This document shows positions 11,395 to 23,057 of a stretch of 64,000 bases of DNA, piece by piece. Origin of the DNA: Malachius bipustulatus (taxonomy: Eukaryota; Arthropoda; Insecta; Coleoptera; Melyridae); assembly GCA_910589415.1 (NCBI GenBank), contig OU342631.1, forward strand, positions 12,524,001 through 12,588,000, read 5' to 3'. The translations under genes and the position numbers were made by a program. Under the pieces are notes generated by a model, which saw nothing but the letters and a program-made list of their open reading frames with translations, was not told where the DNA came from and did no database searches. Every line of letters begins with the position of its first letter. Position 1 is the stretch's first letter.

Positions 11395-11543
11395 TGCCCG
11401 TATTCACAAACGATAATTTCCTAAATAATTACGTAATTATTTAAATGAGTGAGATGGAGATATGCAGTTTTTTTGCAATAGAATGAGATGGGGATAATTG
11501 ATTACGTAATTATTTAGGAAATTATCGTTTGTGAATACGGGCA
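11395..11543. mobile_element. 149-bp MITE with perfect 18-bp ends
   Basis: Starts TGCCCGTATTCACAAACG and ends with its exact complement; the match continues inward for more than 40 bp. ATA flanks both sides (11392-11394 and 11544-11546), consistent with a 3-bp duplication. It is nested in the 4.5-kb insert, which is itself inside the BEL element. Confidence 0.8.
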
Positions 11544-11754
11544 ATAGTCTATCAATGGGATTTAACAAAAATCGCAACTGATTTACCTAATATTATATAT
11601 ATTCCAAAAGCTCAAAAGTCTATAATTGATTTTTATCATGAATTTTTCTTGAATTATCGAAGTTTTTTACTGTCCGGATTTTTTCTCCAGCAGTGTATAT
11701 AGTAATAATGTACACGCTTACTTTTAATATCTATACATTTATTATAGACATTTG

Positions 11755-11960
11755 AAATATTTCAGCAATATTGCAGAAATGTTGCAGAGCAACATTGCAG
11801 AGCAATATTTCTGAAACATGTCTGAAATATTTTCATTGCGTTCAGCAATATTGCAGCAATATTGCAGAGCAACATTGCAGAGCAATATTTCTGCAATATT
11901 GCTGCAATATTTCAATTGCGTATGCAAGATTGCAACGTTGCTGCAACATTGCTGCAATAT
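11755..11960. repeat. Right subterminal array
   Basis: Repeated GCAGAGCAACATTGCAGAGC and CAGCAATATTGCAG units in both orientations, ending at TTGCTGCAATATTTTGTGCTG next to the right inverted end. It is shorter and less regular than the left array. The two long open frames that cross it start inside the repeat. Confidence 0.8.
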
Positions 11961-11975
11961 TTTGTGCTGTGTGGG

Positions 11976-14091
11976 GTGGCATTCTCCCGGTCCCGTGGAT
12001 ATGCTCCTCGGGGCTGAAGTCTTTTCCCGCATAGTCAAAGAGGGTGTCATATCTGGCGATGGTACGAGACCTGCTGCTATGAACACAATCTTTGGTTGGA
12101 TACTTTTAGGTCCCACTTCTTCCAGCACAACGCATAAGGTGCATTCTTTTTTTGTCTCGACCGAATCTTGTCTTAATGACACGTTGAGAGAATTCTGGAA
12201 GTTGGAGGACATCCCCAATCGCTCAATCCTGTCGCCTGAAGATAAACAGGCGGAGGATAATTTCACAAATACGCACTACCGTGCGCCCTCTGGTCGTTTC
12301 GGAGTCTGTCTCCCCTTTAAGGAGTCTAAGTCGTCGCCGCCGTCGTTTCCTGGGTCACTCAAAATGGCCGATCGCCGATTATTGGCACTTGAACGTCGAC
12401 TATCGAAGCAACCTTCGGTACGTGATCTTTATCACAACTTTATGCGCGACTACTTAGATGCTGGTCACATGACTAAGCTTTCTACTCCACCGCCGCCTGA
12501 TAACTGCTATTTTATCCCGCATCACTGCGTTCTAAAAACAGAAGGCAGCACCGCAAAGATAGGCGTAGTTTTCGACGCGTCAGCCAACGCTGAAAACGGA
12601 ACTTCATTGAACGCATGTTTGCTCACTGGAAGCAAGCTTCAATCAGATATTTCAGTTATACTCTTACGCTTTCGCTTGTACAACTATGTTTTTACATGCG
12701 ACATCCGCCAAATGTATAGACAAATTTTAGTCTCTCCGCCTCATCGCGTATTTCAAATGATTCGCTGGAGATTTTCGCCGCAGGACCCCGTCGAGACTTA
12801 TTCCTTGAATACCGTCACCTATGGGGTGTCAAGTAGTCCTTACTTGGCGATTCGCTGTTTGCTACAATTAGCAAAAGAAGGTCAAAATCAATTCCCGCTA
12901 GCCTCTCGTGCCATTAATAATAGTCTTTACGTGGACGATTTGGCATTGGGTGCCGATGACATCGCTTCCGCCATAAAACTTAGGGACGAGATTGTCCAAT
13001 TATTGAGTTCAGGTGGCTTTGAGCTCCGTAAGTGGGCGTCTAATCACGCAGCTGTGTTGGATGGTATTCCTGAGGATCATCGTCAGACCAGTTCGTATAA
13101 TTTTGATCCAGACGCAGAAATGATTTTTAAAATTCTTGGCCTCCAGTGGCAGTCCAATCCGGACGTTTTCACCTTTCATGTCAACGCGGTCCACACACAG
13201 TGCTCCAAGAGGTCTATTTTATCGGAAGTTGCCCGTATCTATGATCCTCTGGGGTTTCTGTCACCTTTAACATTCTTCGCTAAACATCTCATCCAGCGCC
13301 TATGGTCTTTGGCATTGGGCTGGGATGAATTACCGCCGGCTGAAATATGTTCTCAATGGCAGAACTATAAGGCCTCTTTATCGCAGCTGTCTCACGTAAA
13401 GATAAATCGATGTCTTAAACCGCAATCTTTCGTCGAGTGTCAACTGCACGCATTCTGCGACGCCTCTTGGCGCCATGTCAGGTCAGCTGACAATCCCGCT
13501 GATCCCGCTTCTCGAGGTCTTTCGCAAGAGCTGTTGTTGTCATGTTCCCTTTGGTGGGCGGGGCCTCCTTGGCTTAAAGAACCGCCATCCATGTGGCCTG
13601 ACGATCTTCTCGTTTCCGCTATCTCCGCTGACTCTCTGCCTGGGGGCAAGGTCGTTTCTTTACTCGCTGAAGTAAGTACTTCTATTGTAGATCGTTTACT
13701 TCTTCAACATTCTTCGCTACTAAAAATACAACGCATCCTGGCATATTGTTTGCGATTTGTCCAGAACGCTCGAGGACACGATCGAAAGTCACTCACTTTA
13801 ACTGATGCTGATTTACACCAAGCCTTACTGGTCAGGGTCAAGGACGTTCAGTCCTCATATTTCAAATCTGAAACTGCTCAGATACGCAAGGGACAGTTGT
13901 GCCCAAAATATTTACAGAAATTATCGCCTTTCATTGATGCTGACAGGATATTTCGAGCAGGTGGTCGTTTGGTTCATTCCCCTTTGTCTATGGAAGCCAA
14001 GCATCCTGATCTACTTCCGCAGAAACACAAACTCGCCGACAAGGTTCTACGAAGACCCTTAGTCAAGCTCTGCCCATTACCCTGTCAGTAA
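11976..14091 (+). CDS. BEL/Pao pol, 3' part: RT, shortened RNase H, integrase start
   Basis: The real pol sequence resumes at 11976 (WHSPGPVDMLLGAEVF); the open frame from 11818 to this point is insert sequence. Next come the linker and the RT domain with FDASANAENGTSLNACL, CDIRQMYRQI and the catalytic SLYVDDLALGADD. After the thumb (ILSEVARIYDPLGFLSPLT), RNase H begins with LHAFCDAS but jumps straight to WRHVRSADNPADPASRGL. About 100 residues, including most of the active site, are missing without loss of frame. A leading integrase region (GGRLVHSPLSMEAKHPDLLP) ends abruptly in a short unrelated tail and TAA at 14089-14091. The DDE core and chromatin-targeting end are absent. The RT looks intact; the element as a whole is not. 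Confidence 0.88.
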
Positions 14092-14296
14092 TGAGCAGCC
14101 TCTTATCAATTTAAAATTGTAAATATCGCAACTGCTGTAAGTTTTAGGAAATTCACATTTAATTCACATTCTTCGCTTATTATTCGCTACGCAAGTGCTG
14201 CAAAGTAAATCTTTATTTTAATAGTCATTTTTCAAATTCGCAAATTCGCTTTCACTTTTTTTCGGAAAATTACATTGTAATTTTGGTGGGCGGTAA
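14092..14296 (+). other. BEL/Pao 3' untranslated tail with polypurine tract
   Basis: Non-coding remnant between the truncated pol and the 3' LTR. The purine-rich GGTGGGCGG at about 14285-14293, just before the LTR, is the likely plus-strand primer. Confidence 0.5.
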
Positions 14297-14706
14297 TGTT
14301 CCGTCCCCATTTCCCGTTCCTACACCCGCCTGTGGTCCGGACGGCATAGTGCAATACGACGCATCGATACTCGCCCCGCACCCCTGAAGGAAGAACCTAC
14401 AGGTGAGGAGAGACTCAAGATTAAGACTTCGAGACGGTCGCACGCAAAAATATCGCTCCGCGCTCCGCTATATTCGCACGCTCGCTGTTGTTATCCAAAC
14501 TGTAAGTACCCGCTTGTTTTTTCCTAATTATTTCTTATCCTTATCAATATATAATTCTTTACCCGCATTTATCGCTACACCGCCACTATTCATTAATCCG
14601 CGTTTATTGGGAATTACAGGAACTAAAGCTGTTTTCTGTACCCTACCGCCGGCGTCTTAGACAGGTCGTAAAAATATAATTGCGCCTGTGATAAGAACCC
14701 CAAACA
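14297..14706 (+). repeat. 3' LTR of BEL/Pao element
   Basis: A 410-bp match to 4573-4967 with an extra 15 bp (TCCAAACTGTAAGTA-like) after GCTGTTGTTA. It ends CAAACA and is followed by the ACATT duplication. Confidence 0.9.
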
Positions 14707-14711
14707 ACATT

Positions 14712-16256
14712 TTTAATTAAAAGTTAATGACTCACATTGTCTTCAGGAAAACTGGGTGCCTAGCGGCTTCTTTCTTATGAAGAATAGCCAAACGAGAATA
14801 AAACTAGAACCATTTCACAAAACTCGTTCCCAAAAACCATTTTCGAGGACCCTATTAAAAAAAGGAAAACTAACTAATAAGATATTATATATCCAGCAAA
14901 TAATTAATGAAAAACTTTACCTCTGTGCTAACTAGTACCTGCTCTCATCGACGCAGAGGGTCACAAATAATTAATTTTCTGGGTACTTCGATTCATTTAT
15001 AACAACTTGCATTTGTTAGAATTAAAAATGGAACTATTCAAGAAAAGAAAAAAAAATAATCCGTGGCAGAATGACCGCTGGTCTATTTACTCGTGACGTG
15101 CTCGAGTCTACCGAACAAAACCTTTTCTCTCTTTCCTCTAACACCAAGTCCTTTCTACCACTAAATTCTACTTCTCTTTCTATACTGACAGAGGTCACTC
15201 CCTGCTGTGTTGTCAATTTGATTATTAGCCGACTATTTACATAAACTCACTTTCCCAGCTTATCTGAATTTATTGGAATTATCTGTACGAATCACGGCTT
15301 TTATACCAACTGGTAACCTCTAGTACGGCGGGATGCTTTCCCCCGCATCGTCTCTGGTCGTGTAAGGACACCTATAATTTTACTTTCTATTTCTAAGCTA
15401 GATTTACGAAATAAAATTAAAAAAAAAAAAGGTTTTAAATCAATAATGAATGGGGAAACGAATGTCAACTTCTTCGGATAATTACGCGAAAACTAATTAT
15501 CCGACAGCGTCTGGGTTTTGCAGGCAGACCTATCATTATCGACTATCTCGCAAAGAACCTGCACTAATACCTACCTCAAAAAATTACGATGTTACGAATT
15601 TTTGAAAAAAACGCTATTTTTGCTTTCTTTTTTTGGGTTATCTTCCTTAATACTGAACCGATGGGGTCAGTATATCAGTTTGTTTATAAGCAAAACCCCA
15701 AAAAAGCGATTTCTACACTTTGGTAACAAAAAAAATGCTTAACTCGAATATAAAACTTCTATTTGCTTGGTCTAATTATAATAATTATTGCTTGTACATA
15801 AATTATTGTTAAGAATAATATTCTCCCAATAGAATCCTAGACATGCTTACTCAATTAAGGGATGTTTCTCCAAACTATATAAAATAAATCAAGATGAATT
15901 AAAGCTGGATCAAGTCCAGGCTTAACATCACTATCATGGTTCTCTTGACCCCTTTATGTCGTCATTAGGTTGATTGATAAGAAAATACCATCATACATTT
16001 TTTCACAATAAACGACCCTATCGGGGATGATTGATTTCTTCGTACATCTTGACCTATTTTTTTTAGGTAAATAAAAATAGAAGCTTAGGGTTTCCTTGAT
16101 AAAGCTCTTTAAGACATTACCAGAGCTTAGAAACTTTGTGATATGTTCCAACAAAAATATTCAATCAATTTACAACAAATATCTACTACAAATAAAAAAA
16201 CAAACATTTTTATTTTACAATCTTATATTACAATATTTACAAAATTTACATAAATA
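14712..16256. other. Gene-free stretch between the BEL element and the DPP4-like gene
   Basis: AT-rich. Short open frames only, none recognised. An AATAAA (minus strand) at 16257-16262 could serve the DPP4-like gene. Confidence 0.45.
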
Positions 16257-16397
16257 TTTATTTCTAAATATTAGAATAATAATTGTTCCAACTTATTTTA
16301 ATGAATGGGAAATCTTTTCATTAAAAATAGTCACCTTCAAATCATGACTAGCAATTTTTCAAAAAATGTGATGTTGACATTTTGGAGAAACAGGATA

Positions 16398-19300
16398 TCA
16401 TTCTTTTTCTTCTTCCCTGAAACAGTCGTCTAGAAATCTTTCCAGGGAGTGATATAAATGAGGTCGAACTGATCCTAAGCTATGGTCTTCATCTGGATAA
16501 CTCTGCCAAAAAATTAAGTAATTTTTTTTTCAAAATACTGACAAAATGAAAATTTAGTTACTTACCAATTGCCTGAATAAAATATCATGCGCTTCCAGAA
16601 CCTTAGCCCACATCATCGATTGCTGATAATGAACATTATCGTCAAAATTCCCATGAATCAAAAAATACTGTTTATTCCTAATTCCTTCATATTTCTTCAG
16701 TAACTGAGATTCCTGGTAGCCTTTGAAATTATCCCGGGGAATAGGTATACCCATAAAGCGTTCCGTGTAGATCGAATCTAAAACCAAACCCTTCTAAATA
16801 AAAACTATAATAATAAAATAATAAATTACCATATAAAGTCCAATCAGTAACTGGCGCGACAGAAATGCCACACTTAAACACCCCTTCTTTATCCGTCGCC
16901 AAGGCCAATCCAGAAGCGTACCCGCCGTAACTCCAACCCCAAATGGCCGTCCTTTTTGCATCCACGTAAGGGAGGGTTTCTTGAATTTGCCTGAAAAATC
17001 CTGTTTTAGTACTTATAAACCTCGTCATTTTTGGTGACATACCTTGTGACGTTAATTTGGTCAGCAATTTCGACAGATCCTAATCTTCTGTAGAGCGTGA
17101 AAAGAATTTTATCACCTTTCAATCCTGATCCTCTTCCATCTATGGTGGCATAGATTATACTTTTATTGGCTGCCAGGTAACTTCCCCAGTCTAGGTTGAA
17201 TTTTTCGGTAACTTGGTACGAATCTGGACCGCCGTAACTAAAATATATTAAATTGAAGACAATAGTGCCAGCAGCAGCAAGCCTATTCTGCTGGATCTTG
17301 CAACATTTCTTCGCTGGAGAAAAAGGTGCGAGACATGAGCTTCGTTAAGTGAGACGGAAAAACTCGTGAAGAACAGGCTGCTATAGCGCATTTGATTGAC
17401 CATCGTTTCACCACGTTTGACCACGTCCAGAAAAAAGATATGAATTTTATAAATTTTCTATGTGGCTAACTTCACACTTCTACATTTCTTTCTGGAAACT
17501 CAAACTAAACGGTTTATTTACGGGTTTATTTTTCATTAGAACTCTTCAGGCGTTACCCGGAACTCTAATCAGAACTTCCGGCGATTTTTTCAAAATTTTG
17601 CAATAAAAAATTCGCAGAATCATTTGCAAAAATATACAGGATTTCTAGAGCTCCTAGTTTTGTTGCTATACTTATCACATCAGAATTCATTTCCTAGAAA
17701 AGTGGGGGGCGCGTGAAGCGAGCCCCAAAACGAATTTTTGCTTTTAAAGGGCTTTGTTCTGCCGGAACTATTTAAAATTTATAACCAGAACTCTAGAACC
17801 ATTCTAATTCTACTCAGAATTCTGAAAATTCAGTGGTTTCATTTAATTCGGGGGTCAACTTCACGGGACTTCCTCAAACAACCCGTTTAGCTTCCAAAGA
17901 GAATTGTAGAATTGTGAAGTTAGCCGGAACGGAAATTGAAAAAAATCATATCTTCATATCATGGTCAAACGTGGTCAAACGATGCTCCAAAATATGATCC
18001 AATGTTCCAAAATATTAGGGTATAAACGAGAGTCACCCAGAAATCAAAAGAAATTACTTACACATTAACCAACATAGGATATTTGGTGTTTCCCGAAGTG
18101 TCCAGATTAGGTGGTAACTTCAACTGAACCTGAGCCCTGAAACCGTCGGCGATTTCATAAGTAAACCGCCTCGTGATCGGGATCTTCTTCTGCGAGATCA
18201 AGTCTCGTATCTGCGGATTATCGTACCAATCCAGAACTCTCTTATTGGCCTTGTTGTAAATTGAAGTTTCCGGCACGTAGGGTCCTCCGCAGGTAAGAGT
18301 GTAGAAGGAGTTATCAGCGCTGAACTCAGCTGAGCTGTACAAACATTTACGATCGATACTTTTATATTTGACAGCGCATGATAAACATTTTGTTTCTTTA
18401 GTAATTGTGGAGACGCTGTAAAGGTGCTGGAGTCCTGGATCCATCTCGGTGTTTGCCAGGTAGAATCTGGAGGGTAAAACGCAATCAATTTGTTGCTGAA
18501 TCAATCGGTTTGTATCACACTTACATTAAATTATTTTTATGGTCCCAAGACAATATATATTTAACGACAAATCCTCCCTTCGTAATGGACTCAATTACAG
18601 AATTCTCGCTCCTTTTAAGACGAACAATCTGCCTAAATCCTCCCAGTCCATTTCCTTGATCCTGCGACAATATAAGAATTATCTCAGAACCATCGCTTGA
18701 AAATAACGGTTTTGTGAACAATTCCAGCCATCCAGTTTTTTCCACAATACTTTTAACCTGGAAATATAATTTTAATTCCCCGAAATTATAAAGACAATCG
18801 TTTTATCGTTACTATTTCAGTTTTGAAGGGTTCGTTGGTTTCATAAGTGACAATAGCAGCTTCGTTCTGGACCCGATTCAACCAAATAGCAGCGACTGTC
18901 ACGTTGTCTGCCCATGTGAATGTTCCTAGAATTGGTTCCCTGCAAAAACAATCATTAATTTGTCGAAATATTATACTAATTTTATAGACTTACTTGTTTT
19001 CTAAATTGGTCGGTGGTGCTAGCTTGGAAATGGACGTCAAGTTACTCGTGTCCACCACGAATAAACTGACAAGAGGGTTGGGAGTACCTGCCTGAAATTT
19101 ACGGGGATGAAATAATTATTTGATGTATTTTGATCTGGTACCTTTGGGTATTTGATAAGATTAGCTCTAGGGTATTGGAAGGCTAAAGATCCCGGTTCAC
19201 CATAAAGAGGAATCACCATAACAGGTACTGCAGTATCGTTAAACGATCCAAATGCTATTTTCTTACCATCTGATGAAAAGCTTAGAGCGTTTTCTGAACT

Positions 19301-19755
19301 GAATACTTCCTCTACAAACAAATCAACTCCCATATAAATAACATAAATTCTTAAGAAGAGTACAAGAAAAACCAAAGCATACCTTCATAAACCCAGTCAG
19401 GGATACCGTTATAAATAATCCTGGAATCAAACGTTACTTGCACAGGATCCGCTTCAGCGGAACTTTTATAGTAAATATTATTTTCGTATACAAGCGCCAT
19501 AGCGTTTCCCACGGGAGACCAAACTACTAACTGTAACATCGTGTGGCTGTTTACTCGAAGTGTTTGCCTGTTCTTGGTTTCCAGATTTATAATCGTATAA
19601 ATGGCAGTGTAGCTGTACCTAAACACCTGAAAATCGGCTAAATTTTTGCACCTGTTGGGAAATTTGTGTAATAAAATTACCTTTTGGTAGTCTTCGGCTA
19701 GGAGAAGATACTTTTTATCACTGGAAAGCTCGTGTTTAAATGCTCGAAGAAGATT
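16398..19755 (-). CDS. Dipeptidyl-peptidase-4-like serine peptidase, propeller and catalytic exons
   Basis: Twelve minus-strand exons in phase: 19755-19681, 19626-19383, 19311-19142, 19091-18994, 18939-18813, 18757-18525, 18466-18062, 17237-17043, 16990-16830, 16777-16566, 16502-16398 (stop TGA 16400-16398) form the supported chain; the first coding exons are at 28196-27907. The propeller carries VFRYSYTA, WSPVGNAMALVYENNIYY and the double-Glu motif DWVYEEEVF, which in S9B peptidases holds the substrate N-terminus. The hydrolase domain has YGGPDSYQ, DGRGSGLKGDK, nucleophile GWSYGG, Asp in HGNFDDNVH and His in YPDEDHS, so the triad is complete. Members cleave dipeptides after Pro or Ala at the cell surface; insect relatives include venom-type DPP4, but nothing here shows a venom role. 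Including the anchor exons about 754 residues are accounted for. An 824-bp intron holds a repeat copy at 17338-17985. Confidence 0.93.
17338..17985. mobile_element. Truncated copy of the Mutator-like element in a DPP4-like intron
   Basis: Starts GAGCTTCGTTAAGTGAGACG and matches the element at 1042-1992 through TTTGACCACGTCCAGAAAAA, TAGCTTCCAAAGAGAATTG and TGAAGTTAGCCGGA. The far terminal segment (the GCTTCG end) is missing, so no duplication can be read. Confidence 0.7.
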
Positions 19756-19839
19756 CTGTAAAATAAAAAAATATATTTCCATCTATACTTAGGAATCTCG
19801 AACAATTTCAGCCATTCGGTGGTCACCTGGGCAATATGG

Positions 19840-20640
19840 TTTTATTTGTGAGTACCACTGTTAAGAAGGTTTAAAACATGGCACAAACTGTAAGCAGTTA
19901 GGTGACGCAATGGCCCATGAGGTACACCATACAAAACTCCTACGATCGATCTCATGATAGTGACGACAATGGCATGGGGGAGCGGGAGGTGGGCTTGACC
20001 ATCTGACAGCGTGGATGAAGTACCAAGACCACTACAATGGTGCACCTGGCGCCATTGTACCAAAACCTGACGCACCTCGTTGTATGTAACCTGATGTGTC
20101 ATAGGTGGCAGTAATTTGATAACCCCCCCTCACGGGACCAAAATGACAGCCGAAAAAAATTGAAAATAAGTGAAAGACTCCCAAAAGGAGATGCTTCGGA
20201 TTCTGGAATGAGTTCAGTGGAGAAGGCAGGCCTTTAAGGTCGTACTACCTCCCCTGTATCCGTGCAAGCTGAAAGCAGCCTGGCCAGTAGTTCTATGGAC
20301 CTAGCAAATGGGGAATTGGACAGGGAAAAAACTGTCAGGGAGATAGCGACAGTCAAACCGTCAGTTTCACGTTATGTATTCGTGGGATAACTCGATCCAA
20401 AAGATTTGCCAACAGAAGGACCCTGCATGGTTACCCTTATGGTTGAACTGTATGGGTCAAGGGAAAAAGGAGATAAAGGTAGTAAATTTTGTAAAGATAA
20501 TTTTTCTATGACACTTCGAAATAGAGAGATCAAATTGGAAGCCAGATTGTTCTACATCAATCTACAACTCTCTCCCCACTTAAAAAAAAAAGGAAATGGA
20601 AAGTTTTGGGATGCCAGTTGACTTTTTAATTTTCAATAAA
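19840..20640. other. Degenerate coding-like sequence, possible retroelement remnant
   Basis: It has higher GC than its surroundings and, on the plus strand, broken frames reading SVQAESSLASSSMDLANGEL and GPCMVTLMVELYG. It might be a worn open reading frame 1 of a non-LTR element, but I see no diagnostic motif. Confidence 0.25.
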
Positions 20641-23057
20641 TTTTGATTTAATCTACGAAAGTAATGGTCTAAGATCTAAAAAGCAACAAAAATTACCTTA
20701 GGCATTTTAACTTATTTTAACTGGATCACGCGTCCGCTCTTGGACCAATGAGAGAGCGTCAATGTCACGCCACTTCCACGTACTTAGACGGTTTTCAATT
20801 ATTTATGCCTGCGCTGCACCTTTCAGGTGTTGCCCATTTTACACCGAATCAAGGGTGCGTGAATTTATACGCGATACTTTCAAGAAAAAGGTCGCTAGGA
20901 ATTTTAGGTTGAGAGAATTTTCGATGTAAGGTACGAATAAATAAACTGGAACGCCATCAATGCGTTACAGAACCTTGTGTCAAAGGAAAGGAACTGCCCA
21001 ATCAAAGAAGGAATGTCTAAATATGAAAGGATAGAATAAATTTCTCATCTCGCTCAATTTAACAATGTTGCTAAAAGTTCCTAGTTACAGAGTCCTTTTT
21101 ATTTCCTTATATCGTTGATGTGTCTTGGTTACAAAAAATAGACCGATGAAATTGATTTACATATTTATTTGCAACAATTTTATTTTATTAAAATTTAATT
21201 GTAATTCTGGAGTGAACACAAAGTGAATTCCCATTTGTATTGCGTGTAATTGAGTGGGAAAAATTCGAATAGGCTTGAATAAAAAGGCGCCTGAATTTAA
21301 TAATATGCAGATTAAGAAAATGATTCGAGTTAAATGGATGATTGTAGCTCGTTATTTAGAACTGGTGCACGTAAAGAGAATGCGAAGGAAAAGGAACTGA
21401 AGGTTACATAGTGTAAGTAGTCCTATTTACGAGGTATATTTTTCTTTTACATCAAAGAGTAGTGACTAAGCAGGGTTCACATAAATTAAATAATTAGGTA
21501 TCTAATTTATTAATTGATAGGTAAAGAAGTTAATTATTGTTGCCTACTTACTGAAGCATTAGCATTAACTACTTACTATTACCACCATGAGCGTCTGAAG
21601 AGATGAATGGCGTATCAAAGAATGGGATAATCACGAGATTTATGACATGGAAATGGCTCAATTTTGGGTGAATATTAATTAAGGTAATGTTCTCTTTTAT
21701 TTAATGAACAAAAAAGACGCGGTGGTAGAATTACTTGACAAAAAACTTGCTTCCGGCAATTTGAACCAATTTTATAATTCGCCTCGATTTCACAAGGACT
21801 CCTGGACCAAGTAAATAAAGTCACCGAATCCAGTATTATTATTTTTTTTATCATTCCTTCTAGATCAAAGTCACCTTTGTCACCTTTAATCTATTCTTTC
21901 GAGGACTAAAGTGTCATTTTATATCCCTGGGGATTATCACTTTTTGTGAGAAATTTAGGGAGAAAAATTTACCTGTTTTTTTTTTAATCCTACAAATATT
22001 CATTGAGAAATAAATTAATACGTTACATATGCTTCGTCGTGTATACTTTAGAGGTGGAAAATTTTTGGTTTGGTAAATATTATGCTATTCTTGATGTTCC
22101 CACCAATTTTCGAAACTTTAAGAATTTTGTACGATAAAATACCTGCCGCCTACCTATCTACCTAAGTGCGCCGTTATTACAGGTATTAGGTATTCCTGAA
22201 CTAATATCCATACTTATTGCTGGTGATATTGCACAGTATAGGTAATTAGTACATAAAAGTAGTGTTTATGTTTTTTTTATCCATGAAATGTTTCGCAATA
22301 GTTGAGCTAATTTAAAAATCCAGCAACATTATTTCAAGTTTATCAGATACGTTCGTAAAAAAACTAAAAAAACTACTTTTACCACTTTTTGGTAGGTCAA
22401 AATGGATTATCATTAGACCATACAGAAAACTGGCGTGATTGCTTGTAACTGTCAAAAAATACAAGATTTTTGATTTTGAACATTTTGGAAAAGTTTCTTG
22501 AAAAGTTCAAGTTTCACAAAAACATCCAGATTGTTAACAAAGTTATTAGGTACAGTTATAAGATTTTTTTGTAAAAATCTTACAAAATAGGGACACTTTT
22601 TTACAAATGCAATTTTAGCCTTCTATAACAAGCCAAGGAAACACCATCATCAGGATTGTCATAAAAGGAATAAGGAACGAGGTGTATTAGTTATTTTATT
22701 GTTGGCTGGAATATTGTTTAGGGTTATTAACATACTTACAAGATCATTTTTGGGTAATATCACAGTTGGAGGTTTATTTAAAAAATTTAAGTCTCTAAGT
22801 ACTAAATTTCGACTTCCATCTAAATACAGCAACTCGCTTCCTAAAAAAAGAAAAAAACATTATTTGAGTTTTCGAAAAACAAATTTTATAGAAAGAGAAA
22901 GTTCAAATACATGAGTAGATGAATTTAAAAAATAGTTCAAAGGTGTCGATTATCAACCCTAAAGACGCGAAAAGCAGCTTCGCATTGTTTATTGACACCA
23001 TCTTTGAGACAAAAATTATAATCACTGCCTCTAATAATAGACTAAGATAACTGCCAG
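20641..23057. other. Intron sequence without recognised features
   Basis: AT-rich. A 37-codon open frame at 21704 (MNKKDAVVELLDKK...) and a lysine-rich one at 22699-22914 lack supporting context. Confidence 0.4.

Larger units (their letters stand above)
7491..11975 (-). mobile_element. TIR element with palindromic subterminal arrays and a DUF4806 gene
   Basis: A 4485-bp insertion inside BEL pol. The ends are inverted copies of CCCACACAGCACA followed by ATATT and GCAATATTGC-like units. Flanks share the dinucleotide GT (7489-7490 and 11976-11977), and keeping one GT restores a single reading frame, so a 2-bp duplication is the simplest reading. Both ends carry subterminal arrays (7502-7925 and 11755-11960) of short palindromic units. 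The body holds minus-strand spliced exons with a DUF4806 domain and a nested 149-bp MITE. No transposase was recognised. Long subterminal motif arrays and 2-3 bp duplications recall the CACTA/EnSpm group, but the ends do not read CACTA, so the family is open. The strand given is that of the internal gene. Confidence 0.8.
4568..14711 (+). mobile_element. BEL/Pao LTR retrotransposon, defective and interrupted
   Basis: A complete-ended element with near-identical LTRs at 4573-4967 and 14297-14706, both bounded by TG...CA and by ACATT direct repeats at 4568-4572 and 14707-14711. Five-bp duplications are usual for BEL/Pao. Internal order is primer site, long leader, then one frame with gag (DUF1759-like), zinc knuckles, aspartic protease (DUF1758-like), reverse transcriptase, a shortened RNase H, and only the start of integrase. 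The pol frame is broken by a 4485-bp insertion at 7491-11975. The LTRs differ mainly by one 15-bp indel, so insertion was probably recent. The missing integrase core means this copy could not move without help. Confidence 0.9.

Noticed and set aside
11742..12266. Minus-strand 174-codon frame
   Set aside because: Antisense to BEL pol and to the subterminal array; no domain.
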